Part shown: positions 47,541-60,740 of the stretch, one piece after another
Layout of the letters: each line of letters opens with the position of its first letter
Numbering within the stretch: position 1 is the first letter of the stretch
Source of the DNA: Simmondsia chinensis
Taxonomy: Eukaryota; Streptophyta; Magnoliopsida; Caryophyllales; Simmondsiaceae
NCBI GenBank assembly: GCA_018398585.1
Contig: JAGTTD010000015.1
Coordinates: forward strand, 6,825,001-6,889,000
Length of the DNA stretch: 64,000 nt
Direction of reading: 5' to 3'
Notes under the pieces: model-generated
Told to the model about the DNA's origin: nothing
The model's input: the letters and a program-made list of their open reading frames with translations, nothing else
Databases searched by the model: none
Translations under genes and position numbers: made by a program

Positions 47541-47807
47541 TAAATAGTCAAAGCTTAAAATATCCAAGATATGTTCGCCTCATTTAATTATGATTTAGGC
47601 TCATTTGAAAATGCTCCAAGATAATGAATGCCAAACCACGGGTAACCAGAACCATACCCGATACCCATGGGTACAAAGCATATTGGATCTACTAGACGCA
47701 ATATTGAAAATATACCCAATCCAACCCAACCCAAATGATGTGGGTTGGGTGGGTCTTGGGTATTACCCAATCCATGAACACCCCTATGTTTAACCCCTAC
47801 TCTCGCT

Positions 47808-48986
47808 ACTTTCCTTGCTTTCCCCCTACGATACCATATCACAAGATGACTATTTATAAGCCTTTACAATCATAGCACTTGGGACACTAAGAGTCAGCAT
47901 CAAGGCATAACATACAACTATAGTCCGAGCTGGCCTTGAGAAATGAGCCATATCTCTCCGTCAAATACAAGTCAAAATTGATAGAATTATATTTATTTCA
48001 GCTTTGCAGTATTTTAGAATGTGTCGTTATTGACATGAATATAAGCATATATAACTTATTATAAATCAATGAACTTTTGACTGAACTTTTTGTGTATGTA
48101 GCTAAATAATACATGAACGTATAAATTACGTTTAATTCTTGCACCGTATTTTGCTAACCATGCATCAAATATCATAATACGCGTTTAGCTCCTTTTAGAT
48201 TAACTATACATAAGCAGCATCAGGGATAAAAATAACGTTAAAAGAGGAAGCAATATTTGATTTTGTCAAAGTCAAGGAAGACACACCTGCCTACCTCAAG
48301 TAGTTTAATACTAAATTGTTTCCGTCTTTATTGAAAGGAAAAGTAAGATCAAGTGTAAATTTTATATTGGCACCATTAGATTTGATGATTTTAAGAGCCA
48401 ATACGCGAAATAACATCAAAAATTTTTTTTTTTTTTTTTTTATAACTAATTTTCGAAGGAAAAATTTATTTATTTATTTTTATTTAAAAAACTAAATTTT
48501 AGTTTATAATCTTTTGGAATTTTTTTAAGAAAAATATTTAGTTTTTAAGCATGCCGTTATTTGTTGATAATTCCACTATATCCTCGCTATTCCCCTCATC
48601 CTACCTATGAACTATAATTTTGTGACATTGCTAATAAAGAAGAACCGGAAAAGGGCCTATTTTGTATCCTTTATGCACACTGCTATTCAAGCTATTTTAT
48701 TAAATAAATTTAACTTTCACACTAAAAAATCAATACGTTAAATTTAAGAAGACTAATATAATTTACAATAAAATTAATTAATGGATTAAGATTTCATGTG
48801 AGATCAGATAATTTAAGTCAATTTTGCACAAAATTTTTAAGGTAAATTTCAACATATAATATTCTAGAACCTCAACCAAATATATTAGGTCCTCAAGACT
48901 TTTCACCAGATAAAATATAGACTGGATACTAAGTAACAATCGCAGTCAAAAGTGTTAGTTGACTTGGGTATGTTTTGTATTGTTTT
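47808..48986. other. spacer, no recognisable gene
   Basis: AT-rich, with a long T-run near 48422-48440. Nothing could be assigned. Confidence 0.4.
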
Positions 48987-49589
48987 TATTATAAAATTAG
49001 GGACATATTATACTCAAAAAGAAAAGAATAAAAATATAAATCCAAACATACTTGAAAAAACACAACAAGTATTTTATATCAGAACTAAAGAATCAGAGAA
49101 ATTTTTCTTCTATTCAAATAATTCTCTCAATATTATATTATTAAATATTAACTCTCATTCACTGTCTTTTACATTTCTCTTTTCAATTTCATACTCCATT
49201 AATGATGCGCACCACTCTATTTATACAGTGAGTTAGGCGGTAGGTTTTCTTAATGGAAAAGAAAATTTGATATATATACATACATTATATGTATATATGT
49301 ACAAAGATCTTTTACATAATTTTTAATTTATTAGGATATTTAATAATATCCAAACTCGACTTTAAAAGTTGTATTTGAAAAGTATCCAATATTTACAACA
49401 CACCCCATTTGGATATTTTTCTTTACAATATTGCAGGACATAACACTATTGATAGTGTATAGTGTCTGAGTTAGATACCCTTCATAAACTGCCTTGTTAA
49501 AAACCTTGCTAGGAAAAAATTCAGTGGGAAAAACCATAGTGAAAGGAAAAAAGAGTACAATGCGTATTTAACTCCCCCCTCATGAGCGC

Positions 49590-50910
49590 ACATTAACAAG
49601 AGATGTCTTGGGGTTGGCAAATGCCAATCTTGTGTTGATTTCTCAAAAATTTGTTGTAGATGCTTTCTTGAATAACTCTTACAGGTTCTTGAGCGACCAT
49701 GTACTTCATCTTTCTTCAGGAAGCTTGAGAGTGAAAAGAACTTCTTTGAAGTGCACTGGTTCTATAAACTTTCTTTTGCTTGAACAATGCATACTTATCT
49801 TTATAGGGTGCTATTGGACTCCCCCTGATCTTTGGAAGTTCACAAAATATGTTGAATCAAGGGCCTTGACGTTACCCATTCTCTATTTGCTCATAAAGTG
49901 CAAACGTCTCGGTAGTAGCTGCACTTGTTAGTAGATTGTCCAAATATAGCAGTATAGCTATATAAAGAAATAGCGCATGCTTGTCACTTACCTGACAGCG
50001 GGCAACTAAATAACCCGCATTCACATCAAAATCAAGTGCAAGTTTGACATAACATTATAATGTATACTAGTTGATCCATTAGGATAAATATTTAACCACA
50101 TATTATATAGTATTGACAAGTTGATCAAAGAAGGATTGTACCCAATTGTATGATAACTATATTAATGCGTCAATTATACTAAGGTGTAGTACTTTAAATC
50201 CAAGAATTCATTTAGGGCCGAAAAATGTCTTTATTTTTATCAAGGAATTTAACAATAATTGAGGCACTAAAAAACATATTGAAACACTCAAGTACCGTAC
50301 TGGTATGAGTTGACCAATAGAGTAATACTTTATCACATTATTGCTCGATATACAAGTCGGGACAAAATCTTATTGCTCGATTAGAATATTAATTCGAGCA
50401 GGACATATATAGCGGTGACAGATTATTTGGTCACCCTCTTTCCATTAGTGAATATATCTATGAATTGGCTTGTAATAATTTACAAGTGAATCATTCCTTC
50501 GAACTTCTTGTTCAATGATGCATTCCACATAAATTCTCATTTTCCAACTTTCGATTTTCTCTCCCTGATTCTAGAAACCTTGTTTCATCAAATTTACAAT
50601 CAACAAACTATGCTGTAAAATGTTTCTAGTTAACTTCTCCAGATATTTTATACTTGACGGGAATTCAAACCCGATATAAATTCGAAGTCCCCATATTGGA
50701 CCCATCTTTCAGCATTGGGGTGGAGTAATTGGAACATACAATATATAACCAAATTCATAGATGGGTATAAATATCTGGCTTTTGTCATAGACAAGTTATA
50801 TTGGGGAGATTCATAATTAGTGCTGCAACATGTATGATAGCATATACCAATGTAAAAGTTGGCAATAATAATAGTCTAGCCATTCGCTATAGGCATTCAA
50901 TTAGAAGACC
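49590..50910 (-). pseudogene. copia pol remnants (integrase C-terminal part, RNase H end)
   Basis: On the minus strand, 50910-50640 matches the integrase C-terminal region: YAIIHVAALIMNLPN, then FGYIVYVPITPPQ and MGPIWGLRIYIGF when read across stops. The following linker has VTKxSVTAIYV-like residues near 50450. At 49790-49600 the frame reads LFKKASTTNF, the typical LFTKALPT..F motif near the end of RNase H. The frame breaks many times and the reverse transcriptase core is missing. Confidence 0.65.
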
Positions 50911-51967
50911 ATTTTATGTCTGTATGTAGGTTATACAGTATTCAATTGTAATGCCAATTGATATACAATAATCATTATATTCTCCTGCATTTTCATATAA
51001 TATAATCCACAATTTGAGTTCACAGTCGAATTATTTATGCAAGGAGTTTCACAAATATCACATCATAATTGTATTATTCATACTCATGTGACCAACAGGT
51101 AGAGGCTTCTTTAATATCATAAAATACTAAATTGGTCCACATGATGAAATAATTGGCCCATATATATCCCATTTAGTATTCTTTTAAATACATGGGACTC
51201 AAACCCAATTTTAATTGAGTATGATATAATAATTATTTTTGCCTTAAATAAAAGTAGCACATGATATTTTATATGATATAAAAATCTTCTAGTTCTTCAA
51301 TGGGTGTGAGAATTTTCAATGATTCTCTTAATCTTTTTTGTACCCGAATGACTCAAATAGTCATGCTATAAATTAAATGCCTTTGGGTCTGTTAACTTCT
51401 GATTAACCATCAAGAAGGTTATCTTGAGACTAAATAGATAGTCTTACTTATGAAAATTATTGTTTCTTTAGAAAATATGATATGTGCTCTTCTGTTGCCT
51501 TTTAATTAAGTTTAGAACACCCATTATTGTTATACTGCCTTTGTGACATGAATTTCCACCATTTATATTTACACATAAAATACACATATAATTATTAACA
51601 AAAACATAAGCATAATATCACAAAGTATTTTAAATAACCATATTATGATAATGAGTTTTATAGTCTTCACAAACTGAAACTTTAACTTTGCATTTATAGG
51701 AAGAGTCATCATATCTATGTTCAACATTTATGAAAAGTTGTTCAAATTTCATAGTCAGATTAGCATTTGAATCGATAAACAATAGTAGACTTCAATTATG
51801 GTTATCCCATCAAATCTTTGGTAATAAAACATATAACTAAATATAACGTGAAGTTCATACTGAAAGGGATATCATTATTATTTTAAATGAGTTGTGTATA
51901 AATAGATTGGCTGAGAAATACAACCATATGAATAACTGATAATAAGTAGGCGGTATAGCCAACCATA

Positions 51968-52840
51968 TTATTGAGCGAGTAATAAAAAGTAGGTGGTTTG
52001 ACCTGCTATGATTATGCAAAATAGAAAAATATGAAAATTAAACTTTTCTATTTCCTTCAACTCCTTGTCATCAGTGGACTTCTTAAATTTTGGGCTATTT
52101 AGGGTACCATAGTGCCGGTTATTATGATGGTGACTATAACCTCGTCCACGGCCATGTCTACGTCGACGTCCACATTTATGACCACATATAAGACCTTGAC
52201 CATGTCCTTGATGGTCATATGTCGAAGTATTCACTTTAAGGTATGGTTCGGACCCAGTTGGTCGCAACTTATGATATTTCATCAACAATTCAATGTTTTG
52301 TTCAATGACGAGGAGACATGATATCAACTCTGAGTATTTTTTGAATCTTCATTCTCGATATTGCTGCTGTAAGAGCATATTCGAGACATCAAAAGTAGAG
52401 AATATTTTCTCTAAAATATCCTCCTCAGTAATATTTTCCCCACATAATTTCAATTGGGAGGTAATATTAAATACTGCAGAGTTATACTCGCTTGCAGTTT
52501 TAAAATTCTGCAATCGCAGGTGAATCCATCCATAGTGAGGTTTAGGGAGGATCATAAACTTTTGGTGATCAAACCTCTCATTTAAATTCAACCAAAGGAC
52601 ATGCGGGTCCTTTACAACAATATACTTAGCTTTCAATCCTTTAAGGATATGATGCCTGAAAAATATCATTGCTTGAGCGCGATCCAGCAGGGATGCATTA
52701 TTTTCCCTTTTAATTGTATCGCTGAGATTCATAGCATCAAGGTGAATCTCAACATCAAGGTTCCAAGGCAAATAATTTTTGTCAGATATATCAAGAGCAA
52801 TAAATTAAAGATTAATAAAATTACATATTATAAATCACAA
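51968..52840 (-). pseudogene. copia Gag, decayed
   Basis: The minus strand near 52800 reads LDISDKNYLPWNLDVEIHLDA, then RAQAMIFFRHHILKGLKAKY, then SEYNSAVFNITSQLKLCGEN, and after a frame change ISCLLVIEQNIELLMKYH and the basic RGRG-type C-terminus near 52150. It matches the UBN2-type Gag of a common plant copia group. A stop lies just upstream of LDIS, and the ATG is missing. Confidence 0.8.
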
Positions 52841-52973
52841 AAATTAGGGAATGAAAACTTATAGCGATCCCTAGTTGGCTAGAGACTTGTGGTGATAACA
52901 TGTTATAAAACTGGGGACATATTATACTCAAAAGGAAGAGAATAAAAATACAAACTCAAACATACTTGAAGAA

Positions 52974-53536
52974 TATAGAGAATAAAAAATAGGCATATTA
53001 ATTGGGTTTCCTAGAAACCCCCGGACCAAGGATGAATTAAGGTTAACTTTGATGGCTCCAGACGTTTTAATTGTGCGGCGTCTGGGTTTATTATTCGAGA
53101 TTGGTATGGAAATATTATCTCTGTTGGAAATGGAAAGTTGGGCAGTGCTCCGACCATTGTTGCTGAAGCGGTTGCGACTAGGGATGGTCTCAATCAGGCC
53201 ATCGATAGAGGTGCTAGGAATGTCATGCTAGAAGGAGCTAATAAAGTAGTTATCAAAGCTATGAAAAGAGAATATTTGGTTCCCATTGACATTAAAACCA
53301 TCGTAGAAGAGATCCATGTTATCAGCGCCAAATTGAACCACATTACTTTTAATCATGTTTTTAGAGAAGCCAACAAGTCAGCGATTGCTTGGCAAATGAG
53401 GGCCACAGCAGAACGGGTGCCCTTATAGGGGAGGTGGTGCCTTCCCGCACCAGCCAAGGCCTTAAGCCGATCCTCTTTAAGGAGGAAGGCTTAAGCGGTT
53501 TTCTTGTCCTTACCTCTATATAAAAAATATATATAG
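52974..53536 (+). mobile_element. 5'-truncated LINE with RNase H domain, inside the copia LTR
   Basis: The insertion is flanked by perfect 12-bp duplications atacttgaagaa at 52962-52973 and 53537-53548. The reading frame from about 53042 is KVNFDGSRRFNCAASGFIIRD, then IVAEAVATRDGL, then MLEGANKVVIKAM. This is an RVT_3-type RNase H at the end of plant LINE ORF2. The first two acidic residues are kept (FDGS and AEA). The third (usually E-G-D-S) is replaced, reading EGAN. A 1-nt frame change follows near 53388. The tail is A/T-rich. Confidence 0.78.
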
Positions 53537-53989
53537 ATACTTGAAGAAACATAATAAGTATTTTATATCAGAACTAAAGAATCAAAGAAATTTTTCTTCT
53601 ATTCAAATAATTTTCTCAATATTATATTATTAAATATTAACTCTCATTCACGGTCTTTTACATTTCTCTTCTCAAGTTCATACTCAATTCATGCTGTGCA
53701 CCGCTTTATTTATACAGTGAGTTAGGCGGTGGATTTTCTTAACGGTAAAGCAAATTGGATATATATACATATATTATATGTATAGATGTATATATGTATA
53801 CAAAGGTCTTTGACATAATGCCACGCTCTCCCCGGTCCACTGTGTGACCACTTCTTTCAAGGCTGGGATCGAACCATGTCAGCATCCCTACCATGGGTAC
53901 ATCCTTTAACGGGACAACGAATGCCAGTGTCACTATCTCCAGTATGTACTTTCCCATTCTCAGGTCTATAATGACTAAAAACCTAAACC

Positions 53990-56900
53990 TGGGCATCCCT
54001 AAACCCTACCCTCATTTCTCACACCAGGCACCACCATCGTCAATGGCAGTCTGCCTGATACCGCCGCCACTGGTGGTGTGCTTGGCACCACCAGTAGTGC
54101 CCCTCTCGGTGCTCGGCCACCATAGCTCCACGGTGGCCCCACCTACGCTTAGCTCCATTCTCCTTCCTCTCTCAAATATATCAAATATTGGAACAATAAA
54201 ACTCGAAAACACCAATTACTACCCTGCATGGAAAGAACAATTTTTTTATGATTTTAATGGCTCATCAATTAATCGGGTTCATAGATGGGTCTTATCCCTG
54301 TCCTAACCCTAGCATACATGGATTCCTTTCCCCTACCTCGATTACATAAATTGGGTCCGTGCTGACCAAAGTCTGAGGTCATGCATTGCTGCTACCCTAT
54401 CCTCGACACCTCAAAAGCCATGTGGGATGCCCTAATTAAATGTTTTTGGGATCATTCGATGGCCAAAGAGTTTGACCTATGCGCCTAACTTCACCACCAT
54501 AAGAAAGATGAAAAAACCATGGATGCTTATCTAGCTGAACTAAAATATATAGTTGATAACCTTGCTGCCATAAACTCACAATTTTCTAATAGAACTGCTA
54601 CATCATACCTTTTTTGGGTTACCTCCTGAATATGCCGCATTTGCCACTTTTATGCGATAATCCTCCCACAACATCTGTTGTGAGGAACTTAAAACTGCTT
54701 TCCTCAATAAGGAAGCCGCTGTCATGCGCTACACAGTGCACCCCACTATGGACTCCTCTCATGCGTTGGTTGCCACATGTGTAGGTCAAACTAGTCAAAA
54801 ACCATGGTCGTGGTGGACATGGACGAGGACGACGAGGACGTTCAAACAACCGTCGTGGTGGCCGAGGAGGACACAATGAGGGGCAAAGCCAAATCCATAA
54901 CCATGGCGGGTCCCACTCATCACAGTTTGGAGCTTCACCTCAACCTCCATCTTCGGTGAGATCAAAGCCTTATCCTTCATTCAGTGGTAACAATGGCATC
55001 CTTGGACCTCCCCCTCAACCATGTTAGATCTGTGGTCACATTGGCCACGTCACCCTCTCCTACAACCATTACTACGATCAGAAATCTTACCTGGATCCCT
55101 CTCAATCATTCTCTACCATGTCCATCCAGGAACTTCAGGACTTCAACTGGTACCCCAACTCTAGCACATCGAATCACATGACACCAAACACAAGTATCGT
55201 TAATAATCCTCTTCCCTATAATGGCTTTAAACGTATTCTTTTTGGTAATGGTGCCCTACTTCCTGTGACTCATGTTTGATCTTCATCTCTACCTACAAAA
55301 CATGGACCTCTTAAGCTTTAAAATGCTTTATTACTCCCACAACTAACACATAATTATTGTCCGTCAAGAGCTTATGTCATGATGACAATTGTACTGTCGA
55401 ATTTGACTCAAATTTTTCTTCTGTCAAGGACAAGGCTACGAGGAAACTCCTGCTTCGGGTTCACATTAATGGCCCTTTATATAATTTCTTATCCATCGAC
55501 ACTGGTCTCGTTGCCCATGCTCATGAGGAACAACTATGGGACAATCATTAAGGTCATTTAGGTAATAATGCATTTCGAATTTTATGTACTCAACAGCTTA
55601 TTTCTAGCAATAAATTTAATAGTATTTGTCAATCTTGTTGTCTTGGTAGATCTCAATAGCACCTTTTCAATTGATACATTCAGACACTTGGCAATCCCCT
55701 ATCTATCTCAACTAGTCAACATAAATAATATGTCAAATTTTTTTTTTTGTTGATGCTTTCACATGTTTTACTTGGCTTTTTCCAATGCAGCATAAATATG
55801 ATGTTTTTGAAATTTTTGAAAATTTCTACACATTAATTCAAAATCAATTTAATGCCAAAATCAAAATCTTTCAAAGTGATGGCAGTGATGAATTGGACCA
55901 TAGATGGATGAATGCCCTATGTGTACGCCTTGAGATTCACTTTTGCCTCTCTTGTCCTGATACACCATAGCAAAATGGCGTCGCGGAATGCAGACACAAA
56001 CATCTTCTTGAAATAACACGAACATTATTTATTCAATCTAAACTTCCTTACTCATTTTAGGATGATGTGGTTTGTATCGTCTATTTTACAATAATTTGAT
56101 TGCCAATCCCCCTTTTACAAAACTAGTCGCCTTTTGATAAACCTTTTAACAAAGTTCCCGACTATTCTCGTTTTGTATTTTTGGTTGTGCTTGTTATCCA
56201 AATCTCACACCATGAGTGCCTCACAAACTTGGAACCCCGCTTTAAACCATGTATTTTCTTAGGTTATGCCGCATGCTACAAGGGTTATCGGTGTCTCGAT
56301 CTAACAACATGATGACTTTATATAAATTGACATGTAAAATTTGATTAAAATTACTTCCCATATAATGCCCTGATGCAGCAACACAACACCTCACCCTTCA
56401 TTTCCCCCCTCCCTGCCTCTGTTTCTCTCCCTGTCCGATCAGACACCCTATGGGTCTCTGTGGCCCAGTGTCCCACTAAAAACAAACCCACGGCTGAACC
56501 CTGCTCGCTGACCTATCGCACGCCCTGCCTTTGCCAGCCGTAGCTCCCAATTGCGGCTTTGATTCGTCATCTATCACTGTCATTCTCTCTTAACAACCAC
56601 CGTGTCTGGTGGTTGCTGCTCCCAGCCGATCGGCTCTTACCCAAAATGAATAGGACCTCTAGGGTCCGACCTCACCCAACATCACAAGGCCCCAACCCCA
56701 ACACAAACTCACAATCGATAACCCAAACACAGCGATCGAATCTCTGGTTGCATCACCGTCTTGTCCCCCTCGCCGCCCTGACAGCGGCCCTATAGCAGCT
56801 CCTTCAGTGCCTCTCAATATACACCCAATGCAAATTAGGCTTAAGGCTGGCATTTGTTGTCCTAGATACCCCTTGTCCCTTTCACTATAAGTGTAATTCA

Positions 56901-58434
56901 GGAACCCACGTGCTACTCCCAAGCTGTTAAAAACCCTAAATGGCAAGAAGTTATGACCGATGAGTTTAATGCCCTAATTCAAAGCAACACTTTGTTCCCC
57001 ATGACCTAGGCAAAAACATTGTAGGTTGCACTTGGAAGTATAGGGTGAAGTATAAAGCGGATGGCTCTGTTGATCGATTCAAAGTTTGACTAGTAGCTCA
57101 AGGCTTTTAACAACATGAGGGCCTAGAATACACTGAAACTTTTAGTCCCGTTGTTAAACCCACAACTATCTAGTTTATACTCTCACTTGCTATTACTAAT
57201 GTCGGGCCCATCAGGCAACTTGATGTCAAGAATGCTTTCTTACAGGGTCATTTGCTGGAAGAAGTTTATATGCAACAACTTCAAAGGTTTATCCATCCAG
57301 TGTTCCCGAATCGTGTGTGTCATCTACAAAAGGCCCTCCCTCTATGGTTTAAAGCAGGCTCCTAGAACGTTCCAACATTTTAGCAGTTTCCTTCTATGTA
57401 TAGGATTCACTTGCAGCAAGGCTGACCCGTCTCTTTTTCTTCACCGCACGCTAACCACTACCGTTTTTCTTCTTCTATATGTGGGCGATATCATTCTCAT
57501 TGGCACACACCCACACACCTTAGATACCCTCATTTGCACTCTCTCTTCCCAATTTTCCATGAAGGACCTAAGACCCCTACACTACTTCTTAGGAATAGAG
57601 GCCAACTATGACTCAAAAGACTTTTCCTCTCTCAACACAAATACATCACTGTTCTTCTTACACGATATAACATGCATGATGCCGAACTAATCAAAACACT
57701 GCTACCCACCCAAATGCACCTCACAATAAATGGAGGGGAATCCCCTGCAGATCCCACTGAATATAGGAGTGCAGTTGGTGGTCTCCAATACTTAACGACG
57801 ATTAGGCCGGAAATTTGTTATGCAGTTAATCTTGTCTCCCAGTTCATGCATTTTCCTAGGACAAATCATTGGCAAGTTGTTAAGCGAATCCTTTGCTACC
57901 TCAAAAGCACCCCTAATCATGATCTCACCATCTTGCCTGGATCCTGCAACACTATTACTGTCTACGCTGATGCGGATTGGGGTAGTTGCCTAGACACCCG
58001 GCATTCAACCAAAGGCTACGCTCTCTTCCCTGGGCCAAATCTCATCTCCCGGGAAGCCAAGAAACAAGCCATCGTCTTAAAGTCAACCACTGAATCAGAA
58101 TACCGAGCCATTGTCCAAGCCAGCGCTAAAAGTGATTAGACTCACTACCTCATGCGAGATCTTGGACTTCGCCATTCAGGATTGATCATAGTGTACTGTG
58201 ATAATGTTTCAGCTTCTACCTAGCCGCCAACATTGTCTCCAATGATCGCACCAAATATGTTGATTTAGATTTTCACTATGTATAAGAAAAAGTTCTTAAA
58301 GTAGATCGCCAGGTTTGATACACGCCTACCGCAAAAGAAGTTGCTGAAATCTTCACCAAGGGTCTCTCCACATATTGATTCCTCTACCACAAAGCCACTT
58401 CACATGGATCCACCCTATTCAAATTGAGAGGGCG
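53990..58434 (+). pseudogene. third Ty1/copia gag-pol, heavily decayed
   Basis: The order is a Gag-like segment with KLENTNYYPAWKEQFF (near 54195), a zinc knuckle scrap near 55025, protease NWYPNSSTSNHMT (near 55147), integrase remnants (QNGVAE-like near 55970), reverse transcriptase with SLYGLKQAPRTFQHF and LLLYVGDIILIG, where the usual YVDD is YVGD (near 57480), and RNase H with TVYADADWGSCLDTRHSTKG (near 57955) and STTESEYRAI. It has many stops and frame changes. No 5' LTR was found to its left. Confidence 0.82.
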
Positions 58435-58644
58435 TATTAGATGCCCAGCCTATCTTTGGATTCTACATGATCATACCATATCACTAGGATATGATATGAG
58501 ATGATTTTACAATCATCTCAATCATCTCTTGATCTATTTTCTTTTAATATAGCTACTTTCCCATAAATAGGGACTATTGTATTCATTTCTTATCAAGTCA
58601 ATAAAATATTCTTTTATATTTTTGGGTCTTCATAGTTTCTAGCA
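58435..58644 (+). mobile_element. 3' LTR of the third copia element
   Basis: It begins after a purine-rich gagagggcg, with tattagatgcccag, and ends tttctagca, about 210 bp. It contains an AATAAA signal near its end. The boundaries are inferred from the purine tract and a mutated TG...CA pair. Confidence 0.55.
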
Positions 58645-58651
58645 TCGAAAC

Positions 58652-58655
58652 AACC

Positions 58656-58686
<31 letters not shown>

Positions 58687-58687
58687 A
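58652..58687. repeat. poly(C) run followed by poly(A)
   Basis: A run of about 25 C followed by about 11 A, next to the copia LTR end. Confidence 0.9.
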
Positions 58688-59769
58688 CCAAGCGGCTAGG
58701 CCTTGTTTAGAAATACAAAAAATTTTCATTTCTCATTTTCAGTTTTTTTTTTTAAATTTTCCGTTTGGATTATGGAGAATATGTTTATGATAGGAAAATC
58801 ATTAATAGTTTTCCAATAGAGAAAATTGGAAATACGGTTCATGTGATTCCAATTTTTAATTTTCTAAAAAAGTTAACATTATAGACATAAGTAATACATG
58901 TAAATATGAAAACTCGATAATTGAGTCTAAAACTGACCCAAGCAATTAGGCTAATGGTTCGGAAAATGGTTCGTATATCCAATTCTTGAAAGTTTGGATG
59001 TTGGTCCAGGTATAAGTAACTTTTTATGATGCACAATTTTAAAGTGTAGACTACCTACTGCTTAATCGCATGCAAAGAAAAAGAGTAATTCATCATTGTA
59101 TAATACAAATATAACATACACATATAACATGCTAACCTTTGCATTTGTTGGGACATAGTTACCTTTATACCCTCTTATACAATGATAATATATCGTTCTC
59201 GTTACGAACCACCGCACCTTCTTTACTATAGAAAGTAAATAATGTATTTGAATTAACGTTCATTCACACACTATTGGAATTAACATTTGTTGCTTAGTTG
59301 ATGATTCAATATCTCATTAAAAATTGGGAACGTAGACTTAGATACACCGAAAAACGTGCTCTATTGTACTTTACAAACATAAATGCCATTAAACAACTCA
59401 TATGATCCTTTTATGCATCCTTGGCCTAGAAGGATGCACTGTGGATTGGGTTAGAACTGATGGATAAAGTGTGAGAACATGAGAGAAAGAGAAAGGGTGA
59501 AGTGAAGAAAAACATCAGAAAGAAAAAAGCCAAGATAGCAGAAAGAATCTTACAGAGTATTAGAAAAAATGATACAAGCTAACATTGAGTCTTATGGGAA
59601 TGTCATATCCCACATGGAAAAAACAGTGAGGGATGGCCTAGTTTAAATATAGATATGCAACTTAACTTCTTGAATTAAGTTAAGGGTGAGATAATGGTGG
59701 ACACCACACATGCGCGGCCATGCCGACCAGCGTGCTTAGGCGAGGGTGTGGTGATCTTTTTATTAAACG
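58688..59769. other. spacer, no recognisable gene
   Basis: AT-rich. The start (58690-58760) resembles the dispersed phrase at 21690-21760. No exon is seen. Confidence 0.35.
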
Positions 59770-60250
59770 GTATATTTAGTTTTCGGAAAATAAATATTGC
59801 AAAACCCGTATCGTAATTTACCGCGCCCATTTACTATGCATTTGCCATTACAAGCCACCGTTACTAGCCATTTTTCGCCATTAAGATTATGACCATTGGG
59901 ATTCATGGCTAATTAAAAATATAGCAGTTGGGATTTATTGCAGCCGGTTTTTAATGTCTTGGACCGGTATAAATACCCGTGCTCTACACCATATCTATAC
60001 ACCCCATCAGCAAGAACAACAACATACCAATCTCCTCTCTCTTTCCCCATTTTTAGCTCTTCTTTCTTCTTAAATTTTGGGCAAAGTTCAAGGTACTCCT
60101 ACCGGCAATTAAAGAGTGTACGTTAAGAGTCAGATTGTAATAATCCTAGAGGATGGCCGTCGGGTATACTGTGTGCACCGGAGCAGTGATGAAATCATCT
60201 TTTAGGACAATAGTCCTTACCACAGCGCGGCATCATCGTTTTATAAGATT
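59770..60250 (+). promoter_or_regulatory. promoter-like or LTR-like block
   Basis: The block contains ggtataaatacccg at 59965-59978, a strong TATA motif, then a leader-like stretch with acaccatatc, caagaacaacaacatacc and pyrimidine-rich sequence. No long frame follows. It could be an orphan promoter or a solo LTR of unknown family. No direct repeats or TG...CA ends were identified. Confidence 0.3.
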
Positions 60251-60740
60251 TTTCTAATTGCTCTCTCCTTCGCTACTATGCTTGAATATTAACCATTATT
60301 CTGACATAGAGAGCACAAAGGTGGGAAATTAGAAAATTATTTTTCAACAACTTTCCCATCTTTCATTTAGAAAATTGAGCTTCTAAACAACTTTTATGGT
60401 GACTTTATTTTTCCAGAAAAATTTTCCAAATAACTTAAAAAAATTTTGTTGCTAAACAGCAACTTGGTATTTCTTCGGCTTGGAATCACTTCAATCTATA
60501 CAATTAAGTTTTAGTACATACTTTCATCTATAGTTAAAAAAGAAAAGAGAAAAAAGAAAAGGATGACAATGGTTTTGTGCAATGTCCCAACAATACTTTC
60601 AACCTTTTGAATTTGCATTTAGAAGATGACAAATTATTTAAAGACATTAACTAGTTTATTTTCTCATAGTATAATAATTACGTCTAGCTTTGGCTTTCAG
60701 GGCCAATATTAAATTGTGTTGCATACTGTTTGGTGTGTAA
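60251..60740. other. spacer, no recognisable gene
   Basis: AT-rich with a purine run near 60538-60563. Nothing could be assigned. Confidence 0.35.

Larger units (their letters stand above)
40529..47786. mobile_element. hAT-type MITE, GGGTTGGGTT-rich, interrupted by foldback repeat and copia
   Basis: The left end is taggggtgcacgtgg. The right end, inverted, is taggggtgttcatgg. The perfect 8-bp duplication tgtttaac lies at 40521-40528 and 47787-47794. The interior has repeated gggttgggt on both sides of the nested elements (40545-40680 and 47690-47765). There is no frame of its own. Confidence 0.78.
38747..47799. mobile_element. hAT-type MITE, GAGCTCG-rich, interrupted by nested elements
   Basis: The left end is taagggtgtaaac. 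The right end, inverted, is taggggttaaac, which only becomes visible after removing the element at 40529-47786. The 8-bp duplications are ctctcact at 38739-38746 and ctctcgct at 47800-47807. The interior matches 14512-14903 (ttaacgagcc, then tcttatcaagcc, then agtttattgaatgtttag). It is split by the hAT element 39270-40449 and by the MITE 40529-47786. Confidence 0.7.
48987..53815 (-). mobile_element. decayed Ty1/copia element, minus strand
   Basis: Homologous direct repeats lie at 48987-49316 and 52901-53815, the latter split by a 563-bp LINE insertion. Without it they are 330 and about 340 bp. The minus-strand order is right LTR (5'), then the tail of the primer region (ttataaca/tgttatcacc, a mutated TGGTATCA-like site), gag, integrase fragments, RNase H end, left LTR. 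The internal region is only about 3.6 kb, so much of pol is deleted. Confidence 0.8.

Noticed and set aside
49608..49931. Plus-strand frame of 107 codons
   Set aside because: The minus strand here carries the end of copia RNase H (LFKKASTTNF); the plus frame is its shadow.
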